DNA of 64,000 bases, from assembly GCF_002553505.1 (NCBI RefSeq), contig NZ_PDCP01000018.1, positions 1 to 64,000 of the forward strand, in the 5' to 3' direction. Numbering within the stretch: the stretch's first letter is position 1; every line of letters starts with the position of its first letter. Both the position numbers and the translations under genes were made by a program. Below, piece after piece: positions 25,843 through 35,150 of this stretch. The notes under the pieces were generated by a model. It was not told the origin of the DNA and ran no database searches. It saw only the letters and a list, made by a program, of their open reading frames with translations. Source of the DNA: Mycolicibacterium agri (lineage in GTDB: Bacteria > Actinomycetota > Actinomycetes > Mycobacteriales > Mycobacteriaceae).

Positions 25843-28464
25843 GTGCGCGCCGGCTGGCCGCTTGTCGGGCGAGACGAAGAATTGCGGTTCGTCTCCAAGG
25901 CGATCGCGAACCCGGGCGGCACCGGAGGTCTGGTCCTTGCCGGCGCTGCGGGTGTCGGGAAGACCAGGCTCGCGCGTGAGGCGCTGTCAGTCGCTCAGCG
26001 TCAGGGCCGCCGCTGTCACTGGATCGCCGCAACGGCGTCGGCGCGCTCCGTGCCGCTCGGCGCGTTCGCGGAGTTCGCCACCGATTTCGGTCCCGATCCG
26101 CTGCGGCGCGTGCTGGAGGTCGTCGGCAAGCTCGTGGCCGACAGCGCTCCCATGACCGTCGTCGTCGGCATCGACGACGCCCATCTGCTCGACGAGCAAT
26201 CCGCGTTCGTCGTTCAGCAGCTTGTCCAACGACGAGCCGCCACAGTCGTTCTCACCCACCGATCGGGCGAGGTTGCGCCGGACGCCATCAGCTCTTTGTG
26301 GAAAGACGAGCGGCTGCCACGCATGGACCTGCAACCGTTGTCGACAGAAGAGGTGGCCGAACTCCTGACCAGGGTTCTCGACGGCGAGGTCGAGGCGCTC
26401 AGCGCGGAACAGCTGTGGCGCTACACCAACGGCAACGTGCTCTACCTCCGCCAACTCACCACGGACGAGGCCGAAGCCGGACGGTTGGCAAACCGGTCGG
26501 GCGTGTGGGTGTGGGACGCAAACCCCGACATGTCACCAACCCTGCTCGAACTCATCGAATCGACCATCGGCCGTCAGTCGAAGCCGGTCATCGAAGTCCT
26601 CGACATCGTCAGTTTGGCCGAGCCGGTGGAACTGCCCGTCCTGCTCAGTGTGGCCAGCTCAGCGGCGGTCGACACCGCTGTCGAACGCGGGCTCATCCGT
26701 ATCGACACCGATGCACAGGTGGCTCGGCTGGCACACCCGATGTTCGGCGACGCACGTCGTGTCCGCGCTGGCCCTCTGCATCTCCTCGATCTCCGGCGCG
26801 GATTGGTCGAATCCATCGGGCGGCTGTGCGAACCGTCCCCGCAACAGACGATCCGGCGCGCCGTGCTTGTCATGGACTCGGCCGAGCCTCGCGACCCGGC
26901 GTTGCTCCGGGACGGCGCCCGTGCCGCGCTTGCGTTGTTGGACACCCGGCTGGCGGTCCGCCTCGCTCACTGCGCCACGCAGTCAAGCGGCGGTCGTGAA
27001 GCGGACTTCGACTACGCCTCGGCCCTGGCGATCGCCGGTCATGGACGCGAATGCGAACGCGAATTCTCGCGCCTCGCCGCAAGCGCTCCTTCGGCGGCCG
27101 AAGAGGCGCAGCTGGCGGTGATGCGAGCGGCGAACCTGGGGTTCAACCTCTACGACCCGGCGTCGGCAGAGCACGTCCTCGACAATGCGCAGGCGGTGGC
27201 CGGCTCATGCGGTCTGGACAACGCTTTCGCTGCGATACGGTCGGCGCTCCGGGCCGCAAGCGGGCAGGCGGCCTCAGCCGTCGACCTGGCGACGCCGTTG
27301 TTGGTGTCAGCGGAAGTGGCGGGGATGTCGCGAATGATGGCGACGTGGGGCCTGGTCTGGGGTCTGGCCGACCTCGGCGAAGTGGCGCGGGCCTCAGCGG
27401 CGGCCGCCGAGGGCTATGCCTTGGCGCGAACGACTTTCGATGCGTCGCATCTGCGCTTCGGGTTGGGCATGGGTCACGTGACTGCTCTGCGCTTGGCCGG
27501 CGAGGTGAAGCAGGCTAGAGCGACTGCGGAACTCTTGTGGCGCGACGCCCAAGACGAGGGCTCCCACATGATGTCCGCACTGCTGATGTGCTTCGCCGAA
27601 CTCGCGGCCGGGAATCTGGCCGAGGCACAGCGCTGGGCCCGCGCGTCGGTCGCCAGGGCGAAGGATTACTCGGACGAGTCGCCGTCGTCACGCGAGATAT
27701 GCGCCGACTTCCTCGCAACCGCGTTGGCCATGGCGGGCGAACTCGACGCCGCGCGGCAAGCGCTGAGTGAGCGTCCACGCAGGATTCCCGACGGATATCG
27801 ATACTGGCACCCCGACCGGACTCTTGCCGAAGCGTGGATCGACGCGGCGGCCGGGGCCCCAAGCAAGGCGGCTCGCGCGGCGCTGACGGCCGCCGACGAG
27901 GCGCGATCCCTGGGCCGACCCGCACGGGAAGTCGTGTGCCTGCAGGCGGCCGCGCAGTTCGGTAACCCGTCTGGCGCCGAGAGACTTGCGCAACTGACTT
28001 CCGTTGTGGAGGGGCCGCGCGTGACAGCGGCCGCCGCGCACGCGCATGCTCTTGCTGAGCACGACGACGGCGGGCTTGTCGAGGCCTCGCGGCGGTACGA
28101 GGAATTCGGCGACCGGGTGGCCGCCGGCGATGCGGCCGCCCAGGCCGCGGCGATCTCGCGTAAGGGCGGCCACCGGGGTAGCGGGCTGACCGCCGCCGCG
28201 ATCGCCGAGCGGTTGGCCCGCAAGTCCGGCGCCGACACTCCCGCGTTGCGCGCCTGTCGCGTGGAATCACCGTTGACCGATCGGCAGCGCGAAATCATCT
28301 CCCTGGCTGCGCAGGGATTGTCCAACCATGAGATCGCCGAACAACTGGTGCTCTCGGTCCGCACGGTCGAGGGACACATCTTCCAGGCGTCGCAGAAGGC
28401 CGGTGTCAACACCCGCGAAGAACTCATCGCACTGATGAACGGTCAGCCGCGCGGATTCGAGTAA
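25843..28464 (+). CDS. large LuxR-family regulator with AAA/NB-ARC-type ATPase domain (LAL type)
   Basis: 873 aa. The N-terminal ATPase domain has Walker A GAAGVGKT (residues 34-41) and Walker B VVVGIDDAHLLDE (about 104-116). The middle (about 300-780) is helical and Ala-rich, consistent with TPR-like sensor repeats. The C-terminal LuxR/FixJ helix-turn-helix (about 805-870) reads LTDRQREIISLAAQGLSNHE, then IAEQLVLSVRTVEGHIFQ. LAL/MalT-type regulators are ATP-dependent activators triggered by small ligands. The target is unknown, and the exported-protein genes downstream are one candidate. It marks the left end of the accessory stretch between conserved mycobacterial blocks. Confidence 0.92.
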   Translation: MRAGWPLVGRDEELRFVSKAIANPGGTGGLVLAGAAGVGKTRLAREALSVAQRQGRRCHWIAATASARSVPLGAFAEFATDFGPDPLRRVLEVVGKLVADSAPMTVVVGIDDAHLLDEQSAFVVQQLVQRRAATVVLTHRSGEVAPDAISSLWKDERLPRMDLQPLSTEEVAELLTRVLDGEVEALSAEQLWRYTNGNVLYLRQLTTDEAEAGRLANRSGVWVWDANPDMSPTLLELIESTIGRQSKPVIEVLDIVSLAEPVELPVLLSVASSAAVDTAVERGLIRIDTDAQVARLAHPMFGDARRVRAGPLHLLDLRRGLVESIGRLCEPSPQQTIRRAVLVMDSAEPRDPALLRDGARAALALLDTRLAVRLAHCATQSSGGREADFDYASALAIAGHGRECEREFSRLAASAPSAAEEAQLAVMRAANLGFNLYDPASAEHVLDNAQAVAGSCGLDNAFAAIRSALRAASGQAASAVDLATPLLVSAEVAGMSRMMATWGLVWGLADLGEVARASAAAAEGYALARTTFDASHLRFGLGMGHVTALRLAGEVKQARATAELLWRDAQDEGSHMMSALLMCFAELAAGNLAEAQRWARASVARAKDYSDESPSSREICADFLATALAMAGELDAARQALSERPRRIPDGYRYWHPDRTLAEAWIDAAAGAPSKAARAALTAADEARSLGRPAREVVCLQAAAQFGNPSGAERLAQLTSVVEGPRVTAAAAHAHALAEHDDGGLVEASRRYEEFGDRVAAGDAAAQAAAISRKGGHRGSGLTAAAIAERLARKSGADTPALRACRVESPLTDRQREIISLAAQGLSNHEIAEQLVLSVRTVEGHIFQASQKAGVNTREELIALMNGQPRGFE

Positions 28465-28509
28465 GCCGCTACCTGTGCTGCGAGTTGCGCGGTGCCACAT
28501 CGTGACCGT

Positions 28510-28710
28510 GTGGCCACCCAAGACGAACGCAACGCCGCGATGGATCGTCTTCCTCTGCCCTACTCGATCGCACTGCGGCTACGGACGGCCGGAATTCCGG
28601 ACAACGTGATCGCCGAGTGTCTCGGCGTCGCGCCCGAAGCAGTAGGCACCCTGCTGCAGCTCGCCGAGGCCAAGTTGGCCGCGCAGGTCCACCGCGACGA
28701 CGGTCGCTGA
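28510..28710 (+). CDS. small helix-turn-helix protein
   Basis: 66 aa from a GTG at 28510 (VATQDERNAAMDRLPLPYSI). The core ALRLRTAGIPDNVIAECLGV followed by APEAVGTLLQLAEAKL is a sigma-70-region-4-like helix-turn-helix. Similar stand-alone proteins of about 65 residues occur in other mycobacteria, as far as I recall. It begins 45 bp after the LuxR stop on the same strand and may be co-transcribed. It has no other domain and could bind DNA or partner with RNA polymerase. The function is unknown. Confidence 0.7.
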   Translation: MATQDERNAAMDRLPLPYSIALRLRTAGIPDNVIAECLGVAPEAVGTLLQLAEAKLAAQVHRDDGR

Positions 28711-28848
28711 CCGCACACGTGTTCGGACCGTCGAAAACGTCGCGTAGCCGACTACGTGATCCGTCGGGTCCCGCCGAACCTACGTTTCCGCACATCGCCG
28801 ATGCGGCCCACGCCGGACGTGAGTGCGGCCGTCACGAGGAGATGGACT

Positions 28849-29919
28849 ATGGCCGAGGATATTTCCGTCACGACGAGGCGCGGCGGCAACAGGCGTCTGA
28901 CGCCGCCCACTGGGCTCGTCCGCTGGTTTGCCGCTGCCGTCGCGACTCTTGCCTTGGCGCTCTCAGGTGCTGGGAGCGCGGCCGCAGACGAGGAGTTCGA
29001 GCCGCCGAGCGAGATCCAAAACACCGGCCTGACGCCCGGGTGCCTCGTTGTGACATGGCGCCACTCGTCATCGGGTGTCTTCAAATTCACGGTGCAAGTA
29101 GACGATAGGCCGCCGATACCGGTTGATCCTGAACGGTTCGACAAGGAGATCTGTTCCTTGGAACCCGGAACCACCTATCACGTCGAGGTGTGCGCGCTGT
29201 TCGCCACCGAGAACGAAGACAGGGCGTGCACACAGGCGTCGCTGAGAACGGTCGACCGCGGGGTCGGCGAGATGCAGCCGAGCGGACCGCTGCCGATTCC
29301 GACGATCGACCAGCCAATTCCGCCGAGCATCAAGAACTTCGGGGTGGGATGGCGCGGCACATACGTCTACGACTACTTCATTGTGAACTACCGGCCGGAA
29401 GGCGGTCCAGTTGACCACAGAAAGCATGACGAAGACGGCTCCTGGGGCTGGCAGCCGTTCGACTGGCTGACCCCGGGCACCAAGTACTACTTCTCGGTGC
29501 GCGGGTGCAACTCTGGGATATTTGGCGATCCATGCTCGGGATGGTCGCCCGAAGCAAGTGTCGTCATCGAGCCCCTCTACGGGCCCGACACGTGCAAAGA
29601 CGGCTTCGTGTGGCGCGATGCAGTCCCCGGCGACCACATTTGCGTCACCCCCGAACGGCGTCAGAAGGTGGCCGACGACTTCCACACCGCCAAATCCCGT
29701 GCAGCAGCACAGTCGCCGGCAGCGCACCTGGGTGACCCCAGATGCATCGCGAACCGGACACTGCCCGGCTGCTCCTCCATGGCCGCGCCCTCCTGCCTCG
29801 AAGGGTTCGTTCCGAGGGCTGTGCCTGGGGAGGACGTCCTAGTCTGCGTGACGCCACAGGAACGCGACCTCATCGCGCAGGAGAACGCCAACCCCAAGCA
29901 GAACCGCGTGCTGCAGTAG
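28849..29919 (+). CDS. exported fibronectin-III-like protein with two Cys/CVTP repeats
   Basis: 356 aa. A signal peptide or anchor lies at about residues 22-46 (FAAAVATLALALSGAGSAAA). Two FN3-like segments follow (TPGCLVVTWRHSSSGVFKFT, and SIKNFGVGWRGTYVYDYFIV with TPGTKYYFSVRGCN). The last third holds two copies of a motif C-x-(D/E)-GFV-x-R-x-AVPG-(D/E)...CVTP-x-x-R (TCKDGFVWRDAVPGD and SCLEGFVPRAVPGED). It is likely an extracellular, disulphide-stabilised binding protein with no visible enzyme motif. ATG at 28849 follows GAGGAG. It is first of three exported-protein genes in a row (45-bp and 19-bp gaps). Confidence 0.8.
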   Translation: MAEDISVTTRRGGNRRLTPPTGLVRWFAAAVATLALALSGAGSAAADEEFEPPSEIQNTGLTPGCLVVTWRHSSSGVFKFTVQVDDRPPIPVDPERFDKEICSLEPGTTYHVEVCALFATENEDRACTQASLRTVDRGVGEMQPSGPLPIPTIDQPIPPSIKNFGVGWRGTYVYDYFIVNYRPEGGPVDHRKHDEDGSWGWQPFDWLTPGTKYYFSVRGCNSGIFGDPCSGWSPEASVVIEPLYGPDTCKDGFVWRDAVPGDHICVTPERRQKVADDFHTAKSRAAAQSPAAHLGDPRCIANRTLPGCSSMAAPSCLEGFVPRAVPGEDVLVCVTPQERDLIAQENANPKQNRVLQ

Positions 29920-29964
29920 TAGCCGCGCACATCCGCCAGCCGCCGACCGGAAATCAGGAACCTC

Positions 29965-30816
29965 ATGGCAATCTCGTTTATCACCCGACGATTTCGTTCT
30001 AGCGCCCCGACCGGCGTCGCCCTCGTCAGCCTGATCCTTATGGGCTGCTTATCATCTGAGCCGTCTGCGGCCGCCGAAGGGTGGCTCCCGACGGCACGCA
30101 TGGACAACCTCCGGTTGGAGGGAAATACCGCGTACGTAACGTTCACAGACTATGCCGAGACCGAAAATGGCTATTACATAACACTGTTCGAACGCGACAA
30201 CCGGGATCGCGTTGTCTTCCACGACTTCGACTCCGCTGGCGCTGTTCCCGGGACAAGACGCCAAGCCACGCGCACAGTCCCTGGTATCCCGGAAGGAGTT
30301 GCCCTCTGCGCGACGGTGCGCGCGTACCGGTGGACGGGTATCGAGGCTCCTTCACCGATCGTCGGGTTCGACTCGGCCGCTCGTTCGAGTGATATGTGTG
30401 CAGATCCTGCTTCCCCGCCATCGGACGTGGCGCTCGAGACCATCCGGGGTAACGCGACCCCGCGTCCTGGTTCTGCAGCCTATGTCCTGTCGCTGCGCAA
30501 TTCTGGCGGCACCAACTCGATAGGGATCTCCGTCAGCGTCTCGACGTCTGGCGCTGCAACCCTGGGGGATCAGGCCCCGGTGGTAGGAAGCTGGAGCGCC
30601 AACGGCTTCAGTTGCGCGACCAGACCCCCATCTGGTTCAGAGACGTCGGCCATGACCTGCAGCGGCGGCCAACTCAAGCTGGGCGAACAGATCAATCCCG
30701 GGGTGATCGTGCAGTTGACACCGGGCCAAGGCGCCATTCACGCACAGGTCAGCAGCCGAACGACCGATACCAACTCCGGTAACAACGGTACGGCTCTGAC
30801 GCTGAACGTCGGTTAG
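29965..30816 (+). CDS. probable exported lipoprotein with FN3-like and CARDB/DUF11-like domains
   Basis: 283 aa. The hydrophobic N-terminus VALVSLILMGC ends in Leu-Met-Gly-Cys, a plausible lipobox with Cys at about residue 28. A first beta domain (about 40-145, LRLEGNTAYVTFTDYAETEN) resembles FN3. The second (about 155-283) has the pattern of CARDB/DUF11 repeats (YVLSLRNSGGTNSIGISVSV, ending TDTNSGNNGTALTLNVG). No catalytic residues are visible. It is probably surface-attached and co-expressed with the flanking exported proteins. The base composition is less GC-rich at the start than in the neighbours. Confidence 0.75.
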   Translation: MAISFITRRFRSSAPTGVALVSLILMGCLSSEPSAAAEGWLPTARMDNLRLEGNTAYVTFTDYAETENGYYITLFERDNRDRVVFHDFDSAGAVPGTRRQATRTVPGIPEGVALCATVRAYRWTGIEAPSPIVGFDSAARSSDMCADPASPPSDVALETIRGNATPRPGSAAYVLSLRNSGGTNSIGISVSVSTSGAATLGDQAPVVGSWSANGFSCATRPPSGSETSAMTCSGGQLKLGEQINPGVIVQLTPGQGAIHAQVSSRTTDTNSGNNGTALTLNVG

Positions 30817-30835
30817 CAAGGAAAGAGTCCCTCTT

Positions 30836-31600
30836 ATGTACATTCGCGAAATTGCCGACAGCGCAGTGTCATTCACTGCATCCCGCAGGAAGGCGATCCT
30901 GTCGATCGCGGTCGCCTCGTCGGCGATCGGCGCTCTATCGCTGCTCGCGCCGCCGCCAGCGCAGGCGCTGCCCCGCTGTAACCAATTCGGTTTTCCGGGC
31001 GATGTGCTGCTCAGACAGACGAACGGGTGGAGCGTGGCCTTCAGTTCCACCGGGACAACCGCAAGCGGGCCGGCTCATGCCACCGGTGATTCCGGCGCGA
31101 CGATGGACGGCACCGTCAGCGGGAGCATCTTCAAGAATCGCAGGGTCAACCTGGTCATCAAATGGAACGGTGGCCCGACGGGTGAGTACACGGGTCAAGT
31201 CGGCGACGACTACCACATCAGTGGCGACACCGCCGGCGGGGGCACGCAGTCCAAATTCCGTTCGGTCTTTCCGATTTCGTGCCTGATACCCGCGGCGGCG
31301 GAGCCACCTCTCGAGGGGCCGCTACCAGCCGAACCCGCCCCGGCGCCGCCTCCTCCTCCGCGGGCGCCGCTACCGCCGGACTCCATGTCGAAGAGCGTCG
31401 TGGTGAACCAAGACACCGATGTCTACAACATCCCCGACGGGGACAACGGCACAGTGATAGGCGTGCTCGACGGCGGCGAAGGTCAGCGCGTCGGACTATA
31501 CGGATGTGACGAGAACGGTTGGTGCCGAATCTCTTTCAAAGACGGGCCCAACGGTAAAGGATTTGTCTGGGGTGAGCATCTCGAGCGGCCCGGCCAGTAG
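30836..31600 (+). CDS. exported protein with C-terminal SH3b-like domain
   Basis: 254 aa. A signal peptide spans about residues 1-43 (ILSIAVASSAIGALSLLAP, ending AQA). The first domain (about 44-145) is beta-rich with one cysteine near each end (LPRCNQFG, SCLIP). A Pro/Ala linker (about 150-180) leads to a bacterial SH3-like domain (about 182-254): VVNQDTDVYNIPDGDNGTVI, YGCDENGWCRISFKDG and GFVWGEHL. SH3b domains often bind peptidoglycan or peptides, so a wall-associated role is plausible. It is the last of three exported-protein genes. A degraded copy of the 35154-35231 sequence starts 3 bp after its stop. Confidence 0.78.
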   Translation: MYIREIADSAVSFTASRRKAILSIAVASSAIGALSLLAPPPAQALPRCNQFGFPGDVLLRQTNGWSVAFSSTGTTASGPAHATGDSGATMDGTVSGSIFKNRRVNLVIKWNGGPTGEYTGQVGDDYHISGDTAGGGTQSKFRSVFPISCLIPAAAEPPLEGPLPAEPAPAPPPPPRAPLPPDSMSKSVVVNQDTDVYNIPDGDNGTVIGVLDGGEGQRVGLYGCDENGWCRISFKDGPNGKGFVWGEHLERPGQ

Positions 31601-31602
31601 AG

Positions 31603-31681
31603 CCCGTTGGCGGCGTCGACCCTGCCGTCCTTGAACGCTGTCGGTGATCCGCAGATCCCATGTGCCCTCGCCATCGTTGTC
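31603..31681 (-). repeat. degraded copy of the 3' end of the calcium-repeat gene
   Basis: Matches 35154-35231 in the same orientation, with roughly ten differences over about 79 aligned positions, including one inserted base. On the minus strand it still reads DG..TWDLRITDS and KDGRVDAANGL in two frames, the end of the protein encoded at 35145. The rest of the gap to 31814 holds only the ribosome-binding site of the next gene. Confidence 0.8.
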
Positions 31682-31813
31682 AGAAACAGCGTGGCGGGCA
31701 CCGTGTTGCCGATACCGCTTCGCGGAAAAGCTGCGGTTCGGCGATATCGATCGTCACATTGGCGGACGATTGTCATGGCGATGGCGCAGGCAGGCTCCCG
31801 GGGAGGGGCAGCC

Positions 31814-33181
31814 ATGGACTTCTACGCGGTGCTCGACGGAACCATCGAGCTGCTCAGACGGCACGGTCGCGTGTCCTACCGGGCGCTCAGGGAACAGTTC
31901 GGGCTCGATGATGCCCGGTTGGAGGCACTGCGCGCCGAGCTGCGCTACGCGTACACCGAGCGGATCAACGACGACGGGCACGGGCTCGTCTGGACTCCGG
32001 ACCCTTCGCATCCATCCGAGGCCGAGCGACGCCAACTCACGGTGCTGTTCTGCGACCTCGTGGACTCGACGCCGTTGTTCGGGGAGCTCGACCCCGAAGA
32101 TCTACGCGAGGTCATGCGCGACTACTACGACACATGCGGCAAGGTGATCACCCGTTTCGACGGCTACATCGCGCAATACCTCGGCGACGGGCTGCTCGTG
32201 TTCTTCGGCTATCCCCAGGCGCACGAGGATGACGCACAACGCGCGGTGCGCGCGGGTCTGGAGACCGTCAAGGCGGTCGCCCAGCTCAACACCGGCCTGA
32301 AACGTCGCTACGACGTGGAACTGTCGGTGCGTCTCGGCTGTCACACCGGGTTTGTCGTGGTCGGCGAGGTCGTCGGTGAGGAACGCCACGAACTGATGGC
32401 CATGGGCGACACGCCGAACATTGCGGCGCGCCTGCAGAGCGTCGCGCCACCCAACACGCTGGTGATCGGTGAACCGACGCATCACCTTCTCGGCGGCTAC
32501 TTCAACGTCCGCTCTCTCGGCACACCACCGCTCAAAGGGGTCGCGACGCCACTCGAAGTGTTCGAAGTCCGTGGCGAAGGCGTCGCCCACACGCGCTTGG
32601 ACGCGGCCGCCGGCCCGACTGGTCTTACGCCGCTGGTGGGACGCGCGGCCGAGCTGCAGTTGCTGCGAGACCGCTGGAACCACGTGCTCGACGGACGCGG
32701 CCAGGTGGTCCTCATCAGCGGAGAGGCCGGGATCGGCAAGTCGAGATTGGTTCATGCGCTCACCGAGCATGTAGCCGAACGCCAAGCGTGGCTGACCGCA
32801 TGCCAAGGGTCGCCGTATCACCAGGGCACAGCGTTTTATCCGTTCATCGATCTGTTCGAAAGAGTGATCCTTCAATTCCGGCGGGCCCGCTCAGCCAACG
32901 AGACACTCGACAAGCTGCAGAGTTTCTTCCTCCGGAGCGGGGTGACGCTCGACGCCGAGTTGCCGGGCCTGTGTTCCTTGCTCTCGATTCCCACCGGCGT
33001 GACGGAGGCGTTCCAACAGTTGCCGTCGGACCAGCAGAAGAAGCAGTCGATGGAGGCGCTGCTGAGCATCGTTCGTCGCAGAGCAGAGCAACGTCCGGTG
33101 GTGTTTGTGGTCGAAGACCTCCACTGGGTGGATCCGACAACCATCGAGTTCCTCGGGCTTCTCGTCGACAACATTCGCTGA
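31814..33181 (+). pseudogene. adenylate cyclase/AAA ATPase gene, 5' part (frameshifted)
   Basis: 455 codons from ATG (ribosome-binding site GGAGGGG) to a premature TGA at 33179-33181. A wHTH-like N-terminal segment (residues 1-60) precedes a class III nucleotide cyclase domain (about 70-250) with metal-binding Asp81 (LFCDLVDST) and Asp125 (YLGDGLLVFFG), and GDTPNIAARLQ. An ATPase domain follows with Walker A Lys309 (SGEAGIGKSRL) and Walker B VVFVVEDLHWVDP. Deleting the T at 33179 joins this frame seamlessly to the downstream one (VDNIR-DKRILAVFTCRPE), so a single inserted base broke a gene of about 1,110 codons. The N-terminal product could still be a cyclase. A sequencing error is the main alternative. 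Confidence 0.85.
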
Positions 33182-33182
33182 C

Positions 33183-35150
33183 AAGCGCATACTCGCGGTC
33201 TTTACTTGCCGCCCGGAACTCCCTAACCCGTGGCCTGCACATCAGGCGTTGACCGAGCTGAGCCTCGCCCGGCTTCAAACCGAGGAGGCCGCCGAGTTGA
33301 TCCGGCGGGTAGCGCAGGGCAACGTTCTGCCGGACGAGATCGTCGCCGACGTATTGACCAAAACCGATGGCGTGCCCCTGTTTATCGAGGAACTCACGAA
33401 AACCCTGCTCGAGTCGGGGCTTCTCGAACAGCGAGACGATCGCTATCAACTCGCGGGTCCACTGCCGCCGCTGGCCATCCCCGACACACTGCATGACTCC
33501 TTGATGGCACGTCTGGACCGGTTGTCGGCGACCAAGGCATTGGCACAGCTTGGCGCTGTGATCGGGCGCGAGTTCTCGTACCCGTTGTTGAAGGCGGTCT
33601 CGCCGTGGAATGAAGATCTCCTGCAGCAGGGGCTCGCTCAACTTGTCGGCGCGGAACTTCTGTATCAGCAAGGCGCGTTACCGCATGCGACCTACCGCTT
33701 CAAGCATGCGCTGATTCGCGACGCCGCGTATCAGTCGTTGCTGAAGAGAACGCGTCAGCAACACCACCAAAGGATCGCGGCTGCAATAGAATCGGCGGCA
33801 CCCGAAGCCGTCGAGACGCAACCCGAACTGCTCGCGCATCACTACACGGAAGCTGGTCTCACAGAACGCGCCGTAACCTACTGGTACGCCGCCGCTACGC
33901 ACGCACTTGGCCGGCACGCTAGTCAGGAGGCGATCAACCACGCCACTCGTGGCTTGGAATTGCTTGCTTCTCAGCCGGATACACGGGAACGTGGCGTACT
34001 TGAGCTCAAGCTCCAACAGGTGCTCGGCCCGTCTCTGAGCGTTCTAGCCGGGCCACTTGCACCAGAACGCGTTCACGCTCGGGCGTATGCGCTCGCGCGC
34101 GAGGTCGGGGATTTCGCAGCGCAATTCCCCGCTCTGTCCGGCCTCATCTATGCCAAGATTCTGCACGGCCAGATGCCGCAGGCGCGAGCTCTCGCTCGGG
34201 AGTACCTGGAACTCGCTGATTCTGAACATGACCCGCTGATATTCGCTGCGGGCCATTGGATGGCCGCCTACACCGCTTGGTGGCAGGGCGACGTAGTTTC
34301 TGCGCGTTATCACAGTCGCAAAGGCCTCGAGTTCTACGATCCCGATCAACGTCTCACGGGTATCGCTGTTTACAACCAGAACCCGGGAATCGTATGCGGA
34401 TATGTCGGCGCGCTTGCCGAATGGGTACTCGGCCATCCAGCCGAGGCCGCCAAGGCCATGGCTCGAGTTGTTCGACACGCCATCGCCTTGGAGCACCCCT
34501 ACAGCGTGGCAATCACCCGCCTCTTTTCGGCTCAGCTAGCCCAACTCCGGCGGGAGCCCGAAGCTGCGCGGATACAGGCCGAGGAGGCGTACAACAAGGG
34601 CGTCGAGATCGGTGCCCCAGCGCTGTCCCTTTGGTGTCTGCTACCGCGCGGCTGGGCTCTTGCCCAACAGGGCGACGTCACTGCGGGCATCGCCGACATC
34701 AAAGAAGCGATGGACCGCCGCCGGGCCTTCGGGATGCGGGCCGTCTGGCCGTGGTATCTGACGCTGTTGGCCGAGGCGTTCGGGCTTGCCGGAGAGGTGC
34801 ACAAGGGCTTCGATGCAGTCGACGAGGCGCTGGAGTGGGTGCGACGCAACGATGAGCGGCTCTATGAGTCCGAGGCACACCGAATCAGGGGAGAACTCCT
34901 GCTTCGAAGCGAGGTATCAGATCCAGCGCAGGCGGAAGAGTGTTTCGAGCAAGCACTCCACGTTGCACGGGCTCAGCAGGCGAAATCCTGGGAGCTGCGG
35001 GCATCAACGAGTATGGCGCGCTTATGGTTCCGGCAGGGCAGACGGCACGACGCGCGCGATCTACTCACTTCCATCTATGGCTGGTTCACCGAAGGCTTCG
35101 ACACTGCAGACCTCCAGGATGCCAAGGATCTCCTCGGGCAGCTGTCATGA
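33183..35150 (+). pseudogene. adenylate cyclase/AAA ATPase gene, 3' part
   Basis: 655 codons continuing the broken gene: the rest of the ATPase domain (RILAVFTCRPELPNPWPAHQ, LFIEELTKTLLESGLLE, and the winged-helix-like FKHALIRDAAYQSLLKRTRQ), then a long TPR-like helical region to the stop. The first ATG in this frame (33105) lies upstream inside the other reading frame and gives about 25 meaningless residues, so it is not a convincing start. Whole-length relatives are widespread in mycobacteria as cyclase-ATPase-TPR signalling proteins. The last 6 bp overlap the convergent calcium-repeat gene. Confidence 0.82.

Noticed and set aside
33105..33182. ATG at 33105 as a genuine start for the 3' cyclase part
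   Set aside because: The first 25 residues are the out-of-frame translation of the Walker B region, and removal of one base gives a continuous domain instead.
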